NCBI GenBank assembly: GCA_026414725.1
Contig: JAOAIL010000009.1
Coordinates: forward strand, 1 to 58,769
DNA: 58,769 bases
Direction of reading: 5' to 3'
Source: a bacterium
GTDB taxonomy: Bacteria > Ratteibacteria > UBA8468 > B48-G9 > JAFGKM01
Shown here: positions 44,503 to 54,703 of the stretch, piece after piece
How positions within the stretch are numbered: the first letter of the stretch is position 1
How the letters are laid out: every line of letters starts with the position of its first letter
Notes under the pieces: model-generated
What the model saw: the letters and a program-made list of their open reading frames with translations, nothing else
Database searches by the model: none
Told to the model about the DNA's origin: nothing
Program-made: the position numbers and the translations under genes

Positions 44503-45457
44503 GTAAGTGTACAACTCCCCTTGCTTTTCTATCTTTGTTAAGTATTACAAGACAGGTAATTTCTAATTTTTCCATTATACTCAATGCCTCTACAGCAAGA
44601 CATTCTTCATCTATGGTTTTTGGTTGTTTTGTCATATACTCTTCTGCCTTTACATCAGAGATATCTGTTTTTTTATTTAGCAGTCGTCTTATATCACCAT
44701 CTGTGATAATACCTGCCACCCTTCCATTTTTATCACTGACGAGGGTAAACCCAAGATTCTTTTCAGTTATTTCTCTTACGACGTCAGATATTTTAGCATC
44801 CTTGCCTACAAAAGGAATCTCTTTTCCTTTATGCATAACATCTTTAACTTTCAGCATCAACCTTTTCCCCAGATTCCCTGCAGGATGGAAAAATGCAAAG
44901 TCACGTTTCTGAACACCTTTTATACGCATTAACGATAATGCCATTGCGTCTCCGAGGACCAATGCGCAGGTTGTACTTGAAGATGGTATCATACCGAAGA
45001 CATCTGCTTCCTTAATATCTCCTGTTTCTATTACAATATCACTGTATCTTCCTAATGAAGAATTTTTTGAACAGGTAAGAGATATGACAACCGCTCCTAT
45101 CTTTCTTATAGAAGGCAGTATTCTTAATATCTCTTCTGTCTCTCCACTGTTTGAAACAACCATAACTATATCGTTTTTTGAAACAGTACCGAGGTCTCCA
45201 TGGACAGCATCTCCTGGGTGTAAAAATACAGAAGGTATCCCTAAACTGGAAAATGTACCTGCGATTTTACGACATATAATACCACTTTTCCCCATACCTG
45301 TAAGTATAATCTTGCCTTTACAATGAGAAATTGTATCAAGTGCATTTATAAAATCGTTACCCAGATGATTACGTATGTTTTTTAAATTCTGGCATTCTGT
45401 ATCAATAACATTTTTAGCATAATTTAATAAATCCATTTTCTTCATATTCGTTTTCAT
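44462..45457 (-). CDS. kdsD: Arabinose-5-phosphate isomerase (KpsF/GutQ family)
   Basis: First step toward Kdo: ribulose 5-phosphate to arabinose 5-phosphate. 331 residues: SIS domain with ILTGMGKSGIICRKIAGTFS, PGDAVHGDLG and VVSNSGETEEIL, then two CBS repeats (VKDVMHKGKEIPFVGKDA and AEEYMTKQPKTIDEE). Upstream and downstream genes are kdsA and kdsC, so the window holds the entire Kdo-8-P branch. The last 41-53 bases overlap kdsC. Confidence 0.93.
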   Translation of the reverse strand: MKTNMKKMDLLNYAKNVIDTECQNLKNIRNHLGNDFINALDTISHCKGKIILTGMGKSGIICRKIAGTFSSLGIPSVFLHPGDAVHGDLGTVSKNDIVMVVSNSGETEEILRILPSIRKIGAVVISLTCSKNSSLGRYSDIVIETGDIKEADVFGMIPSSSTTCALVLGDAMALSLMRIKGVQKRDFAFFHPAGNLGKRLMLKVKDVMHKGKEIPFVGKDAKISDVVREITEKNLGFTLVSDKNGRVAGIITDGDIRRLLNKKTDISDVKAEEYMTKQPKTIDEECLAVEALSIMEKLEITCLVILNKDRKARGVVHLHDLLGKKEFKIEY

Positions 45458-45505
45458 ATATACTCTATAGAATCAATATAGAATCAATAATATCTTTATT
45501 ATTCA

Positions 45506-46354
45506 TCAACTATTCTTTTTATTTCCAGATAAAGCAAGATATATAGATTTAAGTTCTGTCAGAAGTATCTCCATCTCTTTTAAGTTTAGCATATTGGAAC
45601 TATCTGACAATGCTTTTGAAGGGTCGGGATGAACCTCAGCAAATATTCCATCACAGCCAACCGCTATGGCAGCTTTTGCAAGATAAGGAACAAATTCCCT
45701 GTTCCCTCCAGAACTTTTTCCCAGTCCACCAGGTTGTTGAACACTATGAGTAACATCAAATATTACAGGGTATCCAAAACTTCTCATTATAGGTAGAGCA
45801 CGGAAATCAGATACAAGGTTGTTATATCCAAAACTTGTTCCACGTTCAGTAATAAGCACTTTTTGGTTACCTGTTGAGATAACTTTCTCTATTATGTTTT
45901 TTACTTCCCATGGTGAAAGGAATTGACCTTTTTTTACATTAACTGCCTTTCCAGTTTTACCTGCAGTAACAAGGAGGTCTGTCTGTCTGCAGAGGAAGGC
46001 AGGTATCTGAATTATATCAACTACATCAGCAACCGGCATTATCTGAGTTTGACAGTGTACATCAGTTGTAACAGGTATTTCAAATTTCTTTTTGACTTTT
46101 GCAAGTATTTCAAGCCCCTTTTTCATTCCATGCCCTCTAAATGAACTGATAGAAGACCTGTTTGCCTTGTCAAATGATGCTTTGAATACGAAGGGGATAT
46201 CTTCTTTCTCACATATCTTTTTAAGATATTCAGCAGTATCAAATACAATCTTTTCATTTTCTATAACACAGGGACCGGCTATAAGACAGAAGATATTTTC
46301 CCCTCCAATTTTAATATTTTTTAGTTTTATTTCTTTAACCATATGAATATTCAC
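45506..46354 (-). CDS. kdsA: 3-deoxy-D-manno-octulosonate 8-phosphate synthase
   Basis: Condenses arabinose 5-phosphate with PEP to Kdo 8-phosphate. 282 residues. LIAGPCVIEN, FKASFDKANRSS, PVTTDVHC, ITERGTSFGYNNLVSDFRA, VIFDVTHSVQQPGG and EVHPDPSKALSD are all family signatures. A second Met (residue 5, 46342) is a possible start. This gene is a strong indicator that the cell makes lipopolysaccharide. Confidence 0.95.
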   Translation of the reverse strand: MNIHMVKEIKLKNIKIGGENIFCLIAGPCVIENEKIVFDTAEYLKKICEKEDIPFVFKASFDKANRSSISSFRGHGMKKGLEILAKVKKKFEIPVTTDVHCQTQIMPVADVVDIIQIPAFLCRQTDLLVTAGKTGKAVNVKKGQFLSPWEVKNIIEKVISTGNQKVLITERGTSFGYNNLVSDFRALPIMRSFGYPVIFDVTHSVQQPGGLGKSSGGNREFVPYLAKAAIAVGCDGIFAEVHPDPSKALSDSSNMLNLKEMEILLTELKSIYLALSGNKKNS

Positions 46355-46369
46355 TGATTATCAGAAATA

Positions 46370-46708
46370 TCAACCAGGAGGCCATTGCATAACCCTGCCT
46401 CCTAATAGATGCAGATGGAGATGTTCAACACTCTGTCCAGCATTACGGTTGGTGTTTATAACAATTCTATATCCGTTTTCTTCTATTCCTTCTTTTTTTG
46501 CAAGTTTCGTAGCGATATTTAATAACTGTCCCAGTATAGATATATCCTCTGTATCATAAAGTTTCGCAATGTGTTTTTTAGGAATTATAAGGATATGGAT
46601 AGGTGCCTGAGGGTTTATATCACGGAAAGCAATGAAGTCATTATCTTCATAGACACTGCTACATTTCATTTCTCCCCTGACTATTTTACAGAAGATACAT
46701 TCTTCCAT
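46370..46708 (-). CDS. HIT family protein (HinT-like)
   Basis: 112-residue purine-nucleotide-binding hydrolase. CIFCKIVRGE and INPQAPIHILIIPKKH are the usual N-terminal region, and HLHLHLLGG is the HxHxHxx histidine triad. The C-terminal MQWPPG matches the Hint end. It lies between infB and kdsA in the minus-strand run. A second, larger HIT protein is at 51917. Confidence 0.93.
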   Translation of the reverse strand: MEECIFCKIVRGEMKCSSVYEDNDFIAFRDINPQAPIHILIIPKKHIAKLYDTEDISILGQLLNIATKLAKKEGIEENGYRIVINTNRNAGQSVEHLHLHLLGGRVMQWPPG

Positions 46709-46731
46709 TTCTATGTTCTCCTTTTAAACAC

Positions 46732-48897
46732 TTAAATTTTCCTCGCTACTTTAGTTTTTATATACGACTGGATAATATCTCCTTCCTGGAAGTCAGAGAA
46801 TTTTTCTATTCCTATTCCACATTCAGTATTTTGTTTTACTTCTTTTACATTCTCTTTGAACCTTTTTAAACTGGATATACTCCCCTGGTATATAACAGTA
46901 CCATTCCTTATAATTTTAGCGATAGAATCTCTCGTAATCACTCCGTTAACCACAAGGCATCCTGCAACACACTCATTATTTGAAAGACGGAAGACCTTTT
47001 TTACCTGTGCCTGTCCTGATAGAACTTCCTTTTCTTCCGGTTCCAACATGCCTTCAACAGCTCTTCTTATCTCATCAGCAAGTTCATAGATAATCCTGTA
47101 AGTTCTAACTTCTACGCCTTCACTTTTAGCAAGTTCTTCCGCTTTTTGTAATACAGGGACATTAAAACCTAACACAATCGCATTTGAAGCAGAAGCCAAA
47201 AGAATATCTGATTCTGATACTGCCCCTGTTTCTGAATGGATTATATCAATTTTAACCTCACTTGTTGGTATCTTTTCAATAATATTTCTTATTGCTTCAA
47301 TTGTTCCCACATAATCCGTCTTCAATATCAATTTTAATTCTTTCAATCCACCCTTCTGAATTTCTTTGTAAAGATTTTCAAGTGTTATCTTCCTTGTAGA
47401 TATTTCTTTTCCAGCAGTTCTATAGTTCCTTTGTTCTATAATCTCCCTCGCAATCTTTTCTGACTCTACAACATGAAAATCTTCTCCAGGGTTTGCTACT
47501 CCCTCACCCCCTAATATCTCAACAGGGGTTGAAGGTCCGACTTTTTCAAGCCGTCTTCCCCAGTCGTCTATAATTGCTCTAACTTTTCCCTTAATAGCTC
47601 CTGCTACAAAAAAATCACCGGTTTTCAGTTCCCCATTTCTTATAAGCACATTTATAATAGGACCTTTCGTTTTGTCAATATATGATTCAATAACTATTCC
47701 ATCTGCTCTGCCTTCTGGAGATGCTTTCAATTCAAGCATCTCTCCTAAAAGAATTATCATATCAAGCAAATCTTCTATCCCCTGTCCTGTTAGACCTGAA
47801 ACATTAACAAATATTGTATCTCCACCCCATTCTTCTGGAATAAGTTTGTGTTCAGCAAGTTGTTTCTTCACTTTATCCGGATTGACATTGGGTTTATCTA
47901 TCTTGTTCACTGCTACTATGATGGGGACATTTGCAGACCTTGCATGATTTATCGCTTCAACTGTTTGTGGTTTTACCCCTTCATCAGCGGCAACAACCAG
48001 AACAACTATATCTGTAATCATCGCACCTCGTGCTCTCATAGATGTAAATGCTTCATGTCCTGGCGTATCAAGAAAGACAATAGAACCTTTAGAAGTATTA
48101 AGTTTATATGCTCCGATTTTCTGAGTAATCTGTCCATATTCTTTGTCTGCTATACGACTTTTTCTGATAGTATCAAGTATAGTTGTTTTACCGTGGTCTA
48201 CATGTCCCATAATCGTAACAACAGGGGCACGCGGTACAAGTAGTTTTTCTTTTTCTACAACAGGTTTTTTTTCTATTGCAGGTGTAACGAACTCTGTTTT
48301 CAAACCAAAGTATTCACACAAATTTTTAATATTTTCTTTCCCTGGACACTGGTTGATATTTAGCACAATCCCTTTTGTAAGGAAAAATTTTATGATTTCG
48401 TTTGCTGGTATTGCAATTTTCTCAGCAAGTTGTTTTATATTCTCTGTCCCTTGCAAGAGAACATTTGGTTTTACTTCTTCAGTAGTTGTTTTTTCTGTAA
48501 TTTCTGTAACAGGTGGGCTAATTTCTTCTGTTTGTATTACAGTTTCTGGTATTTTTTCTATATCTTCTTTTTTAGTTTTTACACTTTTTGCTTTATGGGT
48601 TGTTTTTCTTTTTTTCTCCCGGGAGATTGTTTTTGATGGCGTCTCTTTTTTCTTCTTGGATAGCACCTTCTTCTTATGTTTTTCAGTAGTTTCCCCTTTT
48701 TTTTCTTTTTTTTCCCCTGTTCGTTTATCTTTCGGCTCTTTCAATTTATTCTCAATATATCTGTCAATTTTTTCTATCTCTTCATCCGACAGAACACTTA
48801 CTGTTTTCTTGCCTTTAATTCCTAAATTTTTCTCCAGCAGGGCAAGAAAATCCTTACCCTGCATCTTGAGTTTCTTCGCTTTGTCCCTTACTTTCAT
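46732..48897 (-). CDS. infB: Translation initiation factor IF-2
   Basis: Delivers initiator tRNA to the 30S subunit. 721 residues. The start [20 protein letters not shown] fits the IF2 N-terminal helix, then a Lys/Glu-rich linker of about 100 residues ([20 protein letters not shown]), a second IF2_N domain ([16 protein letters not shown]), and the G domain with [16 protein letters not shown] and NKIDKPNVN. Domains 2-4 follow. It overlaps nusA by 44 bases and shares its promoter. Confidence 0.97.
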   Translation of the reverse strand: MKVRDKAKKLKMQGKDFLALLEKNLGIKGKKTVSVLSDEEIEKIDRYIENKLKEPKDKRTGEKKEKKGETTEKHKKKVLSKKKKETPSKTISREKKRKTTHKAKSVKTKKEDIEKIPETVIQTEEISPPVTEITEKTTTEEVKPNVLLQGTENIKQLAEKIAIPANEIIKFFLTKGIVLNINQCPGKENIKNLCEYFGLKTEFVTPAIEKKPVVEKEKLLVPRAPVVTIMGHVDHGKTTILDTIRKSRIADKEYGQITQKIGAYKLNTSKGSIVFLDTPGHEAFTSMRARGAMITDIVVLVVAADEGVKPQTVEAINHARSANVPIIVAVNKIDKPNVNPDKVKKQLAEHKLIPEEWGGDTIFVNVSGLTGQGIEDLLDMIILLGEMLELKASPEGRADGIVIESYIDKTKGPIINVLIRNGELKTGDFFVAGAIKGKVRAIIDDWGRRLEKVGPSTPVEILGGEGVANPGEDFHVVESEKIAREIIEQRNYRTAGKEISTRKITLENLYKEIQKGGLKELKLILKTDYVGTIEAIRNIIEKIPTSEVKIDIIHSETGAVSESDILLASASNAIVLGFNVPVLQKAEELAKSEGVEVRTYRIIYELADEIRRAVEGMLEPEEKEVLSGQAQVKKVFRLSNNECVAGCLVVNGVITRDSIAKIIRNGTVIYQGSISSLKRFKENVKEVKQNTECGIGIEKFSDFQEGDIIQSYIKTKVARKI

Positions 48898-50053
48898 TGT
48901 TTTCCTTAATTATCTTTTCTCTGTATTCTTTTGCTTTTTTTATAAGTTGTTCAGCCATATCTTCACTAATGGAAGGTATCTTTTTTAATTCTTCCACATC
49001 TGCTTCTGAAAGAGATTTTATTGAGCCAAACCCATACTTTGCCAGTTCAGTAGCAATTGTTTCATCCATGCCTTCTATTACAGAAATAGCAGGTTTTCCT
49101 CCTGCTGCATATTCACTTTCCCTGACAACTCTTATATCCCAGCCAGTGAGTTTTGAAGCAAGCCGTACATTTTGTCCTTTTTTCCCGACAGCTAGGAACA
49201 CCTGACTATCTTCAACAACTACTATCGCTTCTTTTTTCCTCTCGTGTATTATAACTTTTTTCCCTGTTGCAGGGCTTAAAGAGTTCAGGATATATTTATT
49301 TATATCTTTATCCCATAGTATAATCTCTACCTTCTCTCCGCTTAATTCTTTCATTATGTTTTTTATTCTACTTGCTTTTTCTCCAACACATGTTCCAACA
49401 GGGTCAATTTTAGAGTCAGTTGAAAATACAGCGATTTTTACAAGGTCACCAGGAAATCGTGCTATATCTTTAATTTGTACAATCCCTTCTGTAATTTCGG
49501 GGACCTCTTTTTCTAAAAGACACCTTACAAAATCAGGATGTGTTCTGGAAAGGATTATCTGATAGATTCCTTTATTGGGCTTTCTAACTTCCAGTATATA
49601 AGCGTTTATAGGACTACCTACCTTGAAGTGGTCATTTTCTAATCTATGGAGATGTGGAAGAAGTCCCTCAGCTTTTCCTAAAGACACTACAATATTATCT
49701 TCTTCAAATCTTTCCACCCGTCCACTTACTACAGTACCTTCTAATTTCTTGAATTCATTGTATATAGTGGATTTTTCTGCTTCCCTCAGCCGTTGCATAA
49801 TGACATGTTTTGCTGTCTGTGCTGCTATACGTTCCCATGGAAAAGAAGGAGGTGGTATTACTTCACCCTTTTCATTGAGAAACTTAATGTCCCCTGTATC
49901 AGGATCTATCTTTATACTTATACCTTCATCCATCTTTGCTTTTTTGCGATATACCGTTAACAGTCCACTTTCCAGGGCAGAAAGTAAAAATGCTTTATCT
50001 ATACCTTTTTCTTTTTCCCAGTACTCAAGTAAAACCATTAGTTCCTTCTTCAT
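48854..50053 (-). CDS. nusA: Transcription termination/antitermination factor NusA
   Basis: 399 residues: the N-terminal RNAP-binding domain, S1 (LEGTVVSGRVERFEEDNIVVSLG), two KH domains (DPVGTCVGEKASRIKNIMKEL and FLAVGKKGQNVRLASKLTGWD) and a short helix-hairpin-helix tail (LSEADVEELKKIPSISEDMAE). A Shine-Dalgarno GGAGGTG precedes the ATG, and a good promoter lies 21 bases upstream. First gene of the nusA-infB-HIT-Kdo run on the minus strand. Confidence 0.96.
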   Translation of the reverse strand: MKKELMVLLEYWEKEKGIDKAFLLSALESGLLTVYRKKAKMDEGISIKIDPDTGDIKFLNEKGEVIPPPSFPWERIAAQTAKHVIMQRLREAEKSTIYNEFKKLEGTVVSGRVERFEEDNIVVSLGKAEGLLPHLHRLENDHFKVGSPINAYILEVRKPNKGIYQIILSRTHPDFVRCLLEKEVPEITEGIVQIKDIARFPGDLVKIAVFSTDSKIDPVGTCVGEKASRIKNIMKELSGEKVEIILWDKDINKYILNSLSPATGKKVIIHERKKEAIVVVEDSQVFLAVGKKGQNVRLASKLTGWDIRVVRESEYAAGGKPAISVIEGMDETIATELAKYGFGSIKSLSEADVEELKKIPSISEDMAEQLIKKAKEYREKIIKENNESKGQSEETQDAG

Positions 50054-50073
50054 TCAATTCCACCTCCATTTCT

Positions 50074-50102
50074 ATTTTACGAACTTTTCAGAGATTAGTC
50101 AA
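50074..50102 (-). promoter_or_regulatory. Promoter for the nusA-infB run
   Basis: On the minus strand TTGACT (50102-50097) and TAAAAT (50079-50074) are exactly 17 bases apart. Transcription would begin about 50067, giving a leader of about 14 bases that contains the GGAGGTG ribosome site of nusA. On the plus strand TATAAT at 50110-50115 with a poor -35 could serve the gene at 50164. Confidence 0.65.
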
Positions 50103-50163
50103 TATAAGGTATAATAATAAAATAAAAGTTTACTATATAAAATAAACTAAAATTTATGATTTA

Positions 50164-50532
50164 ATGGAATGGAAAAAATGCAGGGATGGTTTTGTAGGAA
50201 TTAATATAGTTGAGGTGAGAAGTGTAAAAATTGCTGCTCCGGATGGTCAGATTAAAAGATTTAGAATTTGTACTCTCAGAGACCCCTCTTCTATTAAATT
50301 CTCCAAAATTCCTGCAGAAGCACGGCTTTTTAAATCAGAAAAGGGTTATATAGGAGTGCTTATTTCAGGTAAGTATGGTGGTTATGTCAAGGTCGGAAAA
50401 GGTGTTACTGTTCAACAGTGCCTTTCTGTTTCTCTGAATTGTGTCAATAAAAAGGTTGTTAAACAATTGTTAAAAGGAACTTCTATTGAAATAACTGATA
50501 TAGATGGGACTATCATAGGAATAGAAAGATGA
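50164..50532 (+). CDS. Unrecognised small protein
   Basis: 122 residues, no signal peptide or membrane segment. The sequence is rich in beta-strand and basic residues (ISGKYGGYVKVGKGVTVQQC, SIEITDIDGTIIGIER) and contains two Cys residues. No family was recognised. The 4-base overlap with cca (ATGA) indicates co-translation with the tRNA nucleotidyltransferase. It lies divergently from nusA. Confidence 0.55.
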   Translation: MEWKKCRDGFVGINIVEVRSVKIAAPDGQIKRFRICTLRDPSSIKFSKIPAEARLFKSEKGYIGVLISGKYGGYVKVGKGVTVQQCLSVSLNCVNKKVVKQLLKGTSIEITDIDGTIIGIER

Positions 50533-51920
50533 AAAAATTTTCTTCGGAGGATATTATAAAAAAGCTTGGAGAATTTTCAGAAAGGAAAGGAATCATTTCA
50601 TATCTTGTGGGTGGATATATAAGGGATAGATTACTTAGACGAAAGAGTAATGATATTGATATTGTAATGGAAATGGATGCGCTTGCTTTTGCAAAGGACT
50701 TTGCTATTGAATATCACCTTCCAATGCCTGTTTTTTACGGTAGATTTGGGACAGCCATGATAGAAATTTCAGGTATAAAGATTGAATTTGCAACAGCAAG
50801 AAAGGAAAGTTATCCTGACAATTCGAGGAAACCGTATGTTCAGAATGCGACCATAGAAGAAGATTGTGCAAGAAGGGATTTTACTATTAATACTATAGCA
50901 CAGAATCTTATTACCGGAGAAATTATTGATTTTTTTAATGGAAGACAGGATATTAAAAATAAGATAATAAGAACTCCTGTATCTCCAGAAAAGACATTTT
51001 ATGATGACCCATTAAGAATATTGAGAGGTATAAGGTTTGCGACAAGATTAAAATTTGAGATAGAAAAACATACAATGGATGGTATGAAAAGAAATGTATC
51101 ACGCCTCCATATAGTCAGTACAGAAAGAATATCAGAAGAGATATTGAAGATATTGGAGGCAAAAGAACCATCAAGAGGTTTTTATCTACTGGATGAGATA
51201 GGTGCACTGGAAATAATTCTTCCGGAAGTATCTGCGTTGAAAGAGAAAAAAACAGAACATCCCTGTAAAGAATTATTTCCTCATACCTTAAAGGTTCTTG
51301 ATAATACCAGTGCCCATACAAAAAATATATATCTTAAAATGGCAGCGTTGCTTCATGATATTGGGAAACCTTCAACTCTACAGATAATAAATGGTAAAGT
51401 AAGTTTCCATAGACATGAATTTGTCGGACAGAAAATGGCTTATAAGATATGTAAAAGATTCAATATACCTGAAGATAAAGGGAAATTTATTGGACGAATG
51501 ATAAGGTTTCATCTCAGGCCACATCTACTTGCTAAAGAGAATCCTACGGATAATGCTCTCAGGAGATTTATAAGGGAGATGGGGAAGGATATAAGACCAC
51601 TTTTTACACTTGCGAAGGCAGACCTTACAAGTCATAATCCTGGAAGGGTAAGAAATGCACTTGAAAAATTAGCACAACTGGAGGAACGTATAAAAGAAAT
51701 CAACAGAAAGGATAAGATAAGTTCTTTCAAACTTGCAATAGATGGTTATGTTATAATGGATTTATTCAGTATCTCTCCGGGCAGGAAGGTAGGAGAGATA
51801 AAAGAGAGATTAGAATCACTTGTGCTGGATGGAATAATAAAGAACAGAAAAAGAGACCTCAAGCGATATATAAAAGAAAATAAAGAGGTAATTTTATCCA
51901 GTTTGAAGGGAGAGAAATGA
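50529..51920 (+). CDS. cca: CCA tRNA nucleotidyltransferase with HD domain
   Basis: Adds or repairs the 3' CCA of tRNAs. 463 residues: the nucleotidyltransferase head contains VGGYIRDRLLRRKSNDIDIV with the catalytic DxD, then TARKESYPD and the RRDFTINTIAQNL motif, LRILRGIRFATRL, and a C-terminal HD domain (MAALLHDIGKPSTL). An HD domain could indicate extra phosphohydrolase activity. The tRNA-Ser in this window lacks an encoded CCA, so this activity is needed. Overlaps by 4 bases on both sides. Confidence 0.93.
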   Translation: MKKFSSEDIIKKLGEFSERKGIISYLVGGYIRDRLLRRKSNDIDIVMEMDALAFAKDFAIEYHLPMPVFYGRFGTAMIEISGIKIEFATARKESYPDNSRKPYVQNATIEEDCARRDFTINTIAQNLITGEIIDFFNGRQDIKNKIIRTPVSPEKTFYDDPLRILRGIRFATRLKFEIEKHTMDGMKRNVSRLHIVSTERISEEILKILEAKEPSRGFYLLDEIGALEIILPEVSALKEKKTEHPCKELFPHTLKVLDNTSAHTKNIYLKMAALLHDIGKPSTLQIINGKVSFHRHEFVGQKMAYKICKRFNIPEDKGKFIGRMIRFHLRPHLLAKENPTDNALRRFIREMGKDIRPLFTLAKADLTSHNPGRVRNALEKLAQLEERIKEINRKDKISSFKLAIDGYVIMDLFSISPGRKVGEIKERLESLVLDGIIKNRKRDLKRYIKENKEVILSSLKGEK

Positions 51921-52426
51921 AAAAATATATGGATATTTTATGGGCACCATGGAGAATGGCATATATAAAACAGGGTGATAAAAAAAAGGGATGTTTTCTT
52001 TGTAAAGCAATCAAGGATAGTAATGACAGGAAAAATTTTATTCTATATAGAGGTAAATATTCTTTTGTGATTATTAATACATTTCCATATAATAATGGAC
52101 ATCTTATGGTCGTTCCTAATAGACATATAGCCAGTATAGAAAAGATGAAAGAGGAAGAGGAAAAAGAGATATTTTTTCTTCTAAAAGCATCAGTAAAAAT
52201 AATAAAAAAGGTTATTAACCCAGAAGGGTTCAACATAGGAATTAACCTTGGAGAGATTGCAGGTGCAGGTGTTGCAGGACATATACATTTTCATATAGTC
52301 CCCAGATGGAAAGGAGATACAAATTTTATGCCTGTAATCTCCAGTTCAAAAGTTATATGTCAGTCGCTAGTGGAACTTTATAAAATTTTATATTTAGAGT
52401 TCAGGGAGTTAAAAAGATGTATATAG
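51917..52426 (+). CDS. HIT family protein, Ap4A phosphorylase-like
   Basis: 169 residues. MDILWAPWRMAYI is the distinctive opening of this HIT subgroup; GCFLC may hold zinc; PYNNGHLMVVPNRH and the triad HIHFHIVPRW follow. Relatives act on dinucleoside polyphosphates or adenylylated substrates. It lies between cca and endoQ (short overlaps), in line with a nucleotide or nucleic-acid role. Distinct from the HinT-like copy at 46370. Confidence 0.9.
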   Translation: MKKYMDILWAPWRMAYIKQGDKKKGCFLCKAIKDSNDRKNFILYRGKYSFVIINTFPYNNGHLMVVPNRHIASIEKMKEEEEKEIFFLLKASVKIIKKVINPEGFNIGINLGEIAGAGVAGHIHFHIVPRWKGDTNFMPVISSSKVICQSLVELYKILYLEFRELKRCI

Positions 52427-53649
52427 CGGACTTTCATATTCATTCTAAATACAGTCGTGCTACAAGTAAAAATATGAATCTTGATGAACTTACAAGATGG
52501 GCAAAATATAAAGGTATAAACCTACTCGGAACAGGTGATATCACTCACTTCTTATGGTTCCATGAACTTTCACGAGTTCTTGTAGAGACCGACAGGGATG
52601 GTATATACCATTACAACGGTATTGACTTTATTCTTACAGGAGAGGTATGTAATATCTTTGAAGATAGAAAGGGGAAAGTAAAAAGGGTACATCTCATTAT
52701 ATTTCTATCTTCTTTTTCAAAGGCAGATAAGCTTAATAAAGTTCTGGAGAGATATACGGACCTTAATATAGATGGTAGACCTATATTACAAATGGATGTT
52801 AAAGAGTTTGTAAAGATATTTAAAGACAGTGATGATGCAGGTTTTATAGTACCCGCTCATATATGGACACCTCATTTTTCTCTTTTTGGGTCTAACTCCG
52901 GTTTTAACTCCATATATGAATGTTTTGGAGATTTTGAAGATGAGGTTTTTGCTCTTGAGACAGGTTTAAGCAGTGACCCCGAAATGAACTGGATGGTTTC
53001 ATCTCTTGATAGATATTCGCTTATTTCTAATTCAGATGCACACTCTCCTACAAAAATAGGGAGAGAAGTCAATATATTTACAGACAGGTTTGATTTTTAT
53101 CAGTTAAAAAAATTTTTGAGAGATAAAGATACAAATAATTTTTTACTAACGGTTGAATATTTTCCTGAGGAAGGGAAATATCATTTTGATGGTCATAGAA
53201 ACTGTAATGTCTGTATGTCTCCTGAAGAGACAAAAAAGAATAACAATATCTGTCCTGTGTGTGGTAGAAAAATGACAATAGGTGTGATGAATCGTGTTTA
53301 TGAATTATCTGATAGAAACTATGGAGAAAAACCATCCAAATTTGTTCCTTTCCGAAAGATGGTTCCACTTGACCAGATTATTGCAAGTATTTTAAATAAG
53401 GATGTAGATTCACTTCAGGTAAGAAACAAGTATATAGAGATTATTGAAAGAACGGGTTCTGAATTCACTGTACTTCTCAATCTTCCAGAAGATGAGTTAA
53501 GGAAAAAGATTGATGAAGATATTGTTGATGGAATATGTAAAGTAAGAGAAGGGAGAATAAATATTGTTCCTGGATATGATGGAGAATTTGGAAAAGTGGA
53601 GATACCCTGTAGAGATTTTAAAATTGAGGACGAGCAGACCCTTTTTTAG
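52417..53649 (+). CDS. Endonuclease Q family protein (PHP domain)
   Basis: 410 residues. The N-terminal PHP metal-binding phosphoesterase has DFHIHSKYSRATSKNM (HxH), GTGDITHF, VPAHIWTPHFSLFGSNSGF and LISNSDAHSP. A Cys4 zinc site follows (CNVC ... CPVC, about residues 265-285), then a helical C-terminal part. This is the EndoQ architecture, an enzyme known mainly from archaea and some bacteria that cuts 5' of deaminated bases such as uracil and hypoxanthine. It overlaps the HIT gene by 10 bases, and lpxK starts within its end. Confidence 0.85.
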   Translation: MYIADFHIHSKYSRATSKNMNLDELTRWAKYKGINLLGTGDITHFLWFHELSRVLVETDRDGIYHYNGIDFILTGEVCNIFEDRKGKVKRVHLIIFLSSFSKADKLNKVLERYTDLNIDGRPILQMDVKEFVKIFKDSDDAGFIVPAHIWTPHFSLFGSNSGFNSIYECFGDFEDEVFALETGLSSDPEMNWMVSSLDRYSLISNSDAHSPTKIGREVNIFTDRFDFYQLKKFLRDKDTNNFLLTVEYFPEEGKYHFDGHRNCNVCMSPEETKKNNNICPVCGRKMTIGVMNRVYELSDRNYGEKPSKFVPFRKMVPLDQIIASILNKDVDSLQVRNKYIEIIERTGSEFTVLLNLPEDELRKKIDEDIVDGICKVREGRINIVPGYDGEFGKVEIPCRDFKIEDEQTLF

Positions 53650-54658
53650 CAATATCTACAGGAGATTTACTCTTCAAAGAAACAATTTGTTTTTTAAAGT
53701 TCTCTCAATATATCTTATACCTTTTTCTCTGTGTTATCTGGCAGTTATATATCTGAAAAGGTGTTTTGTCCGAATAAGAAGATTAGAAGTTCCTGTTATA
53801 AGTGTAGGAAATATCACCGCTGGTGGAACAGGGAAAACATCTCTAGTAATGTATATTGCAGATTTTTATCAGAGATATAGAAAACATATCGTTGTGGCTT
53901 CTTCTGGCAATAAGAAAGGGCAGATAAATTCATCAATGGAAGATGAAGCAATTATGTTAAAACAGAATATACCAGGAATAACAATTACAGGTAAAAAGAT
54001 AGAAGAGATTTATAAGGAGCTTTCTGGCAATAAAAAGGATATTGTGATTCTGGATGATGGATTTCACTGCCATCATATCTATAAAGATATGGACATTTTA
54101 GTTATAGATGCTACAAATCCTTTTGACAATAATTTTCTGATACCAGCGGGTCTTTTGAGAGAACCTAAGAGAGAACTTAAAAGGGCAGATGTATTTATAA
54201 TAAGTCATTCTTCTATGGTAGATACTATGAGGTGTAAGAATCTTATAAGGTATCTAAAAAGATATAGAAAACCTGTATTTACTATGGATTATAAAATTGA
54301 TTCCATACAGAATAATATAAATGGACATCTGCCTTTAAGTTCATTAAAAGGTAAAGTGCTTCTTGCCTTTACAGGGACAGGAAATCCTTTTAGTTTTTTC
54401 TCTTTATTATCAACGGTATCACCATTAAAAATATACGGAGTTATATATCCCGACCATTTCCATTATCAGACACAGGATATAAAAGAACTGGAAGATACCT
54501 TCCTAAAGAAAGGGGCAGAATATCTTATAACGACAGAAAAGGACTATGTGAAATTAAGTGAGTATAGATGGAAAGTACCTGTCTTTTTTCTTAAGATAAA
54601 ACCGATTTTGAATAACAGAGAGGAATTTGACATATTACTATATAATACAGTAGAATAA
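53624..54658 (+). CDS. lpxK: Tetraacyldisaccharide 4'-kinase
   Basis: Phosphorylates the lipid A precursor at position 4'. About 344 residues: an N-terminal hydrophobic anchor (KVLSIYLIPFSLCYLAVIYL) followed by VPVISVGNITAGGTGKTSLV (P-loop), VILDDGFHCHHIYKD and PAGLLREPKREL. The start is uncertain: TTG 53624 overlaps endoQ by 26 bases, while ATG 53564 would overlap by 86. It is the only lipid A gene here, away from the Kdo genes on the other strand. Confidence 0.88.
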   Translation: MRTSRPFFSNIYRRFTLQRNNLFFKVLSIYLIPFSLCYLAVIYLKRCFVRIRRLEVPVISVGNITAGGTGKTSLVMYIADFYQRYRKHIVVASSGNKKGQINSSMEDEAIMLKQNIPGITITGKKIEEIYKELSGNKKDIVILDDGFHCHHIYKDMDILVIDATNPFDNNFLIPAGLLREPKRELKRADVFIISHSSMVDTMRCKNLIRYLKRYRKPVFTMDYKIDSIQNNINGHLPLSSLKGKVLLAFTGTGNPFSFFSLLSTVSPLKIYGVIYPDHFHYQTQDIKELEDTFLKKGAEYLITTEKDYVKLSEYRWKVPVFFLKIKPILNNREEFDILLYNTVE

Positions 54659-54703
54659 TTTGTTTAAGAAGAATAAGAAGAAAATCATAAGGAGGTCAAA
54701 AAA

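Noticed and set aside
48143-48988. 281-codon plus-strand open frame across infB and nusA
   Set aside because: It is the complement of the Lys/Glu-rich IF-2 linker, giving Phe/Ser-rich low-complexity sequence; both genes on the minus strand are certain.
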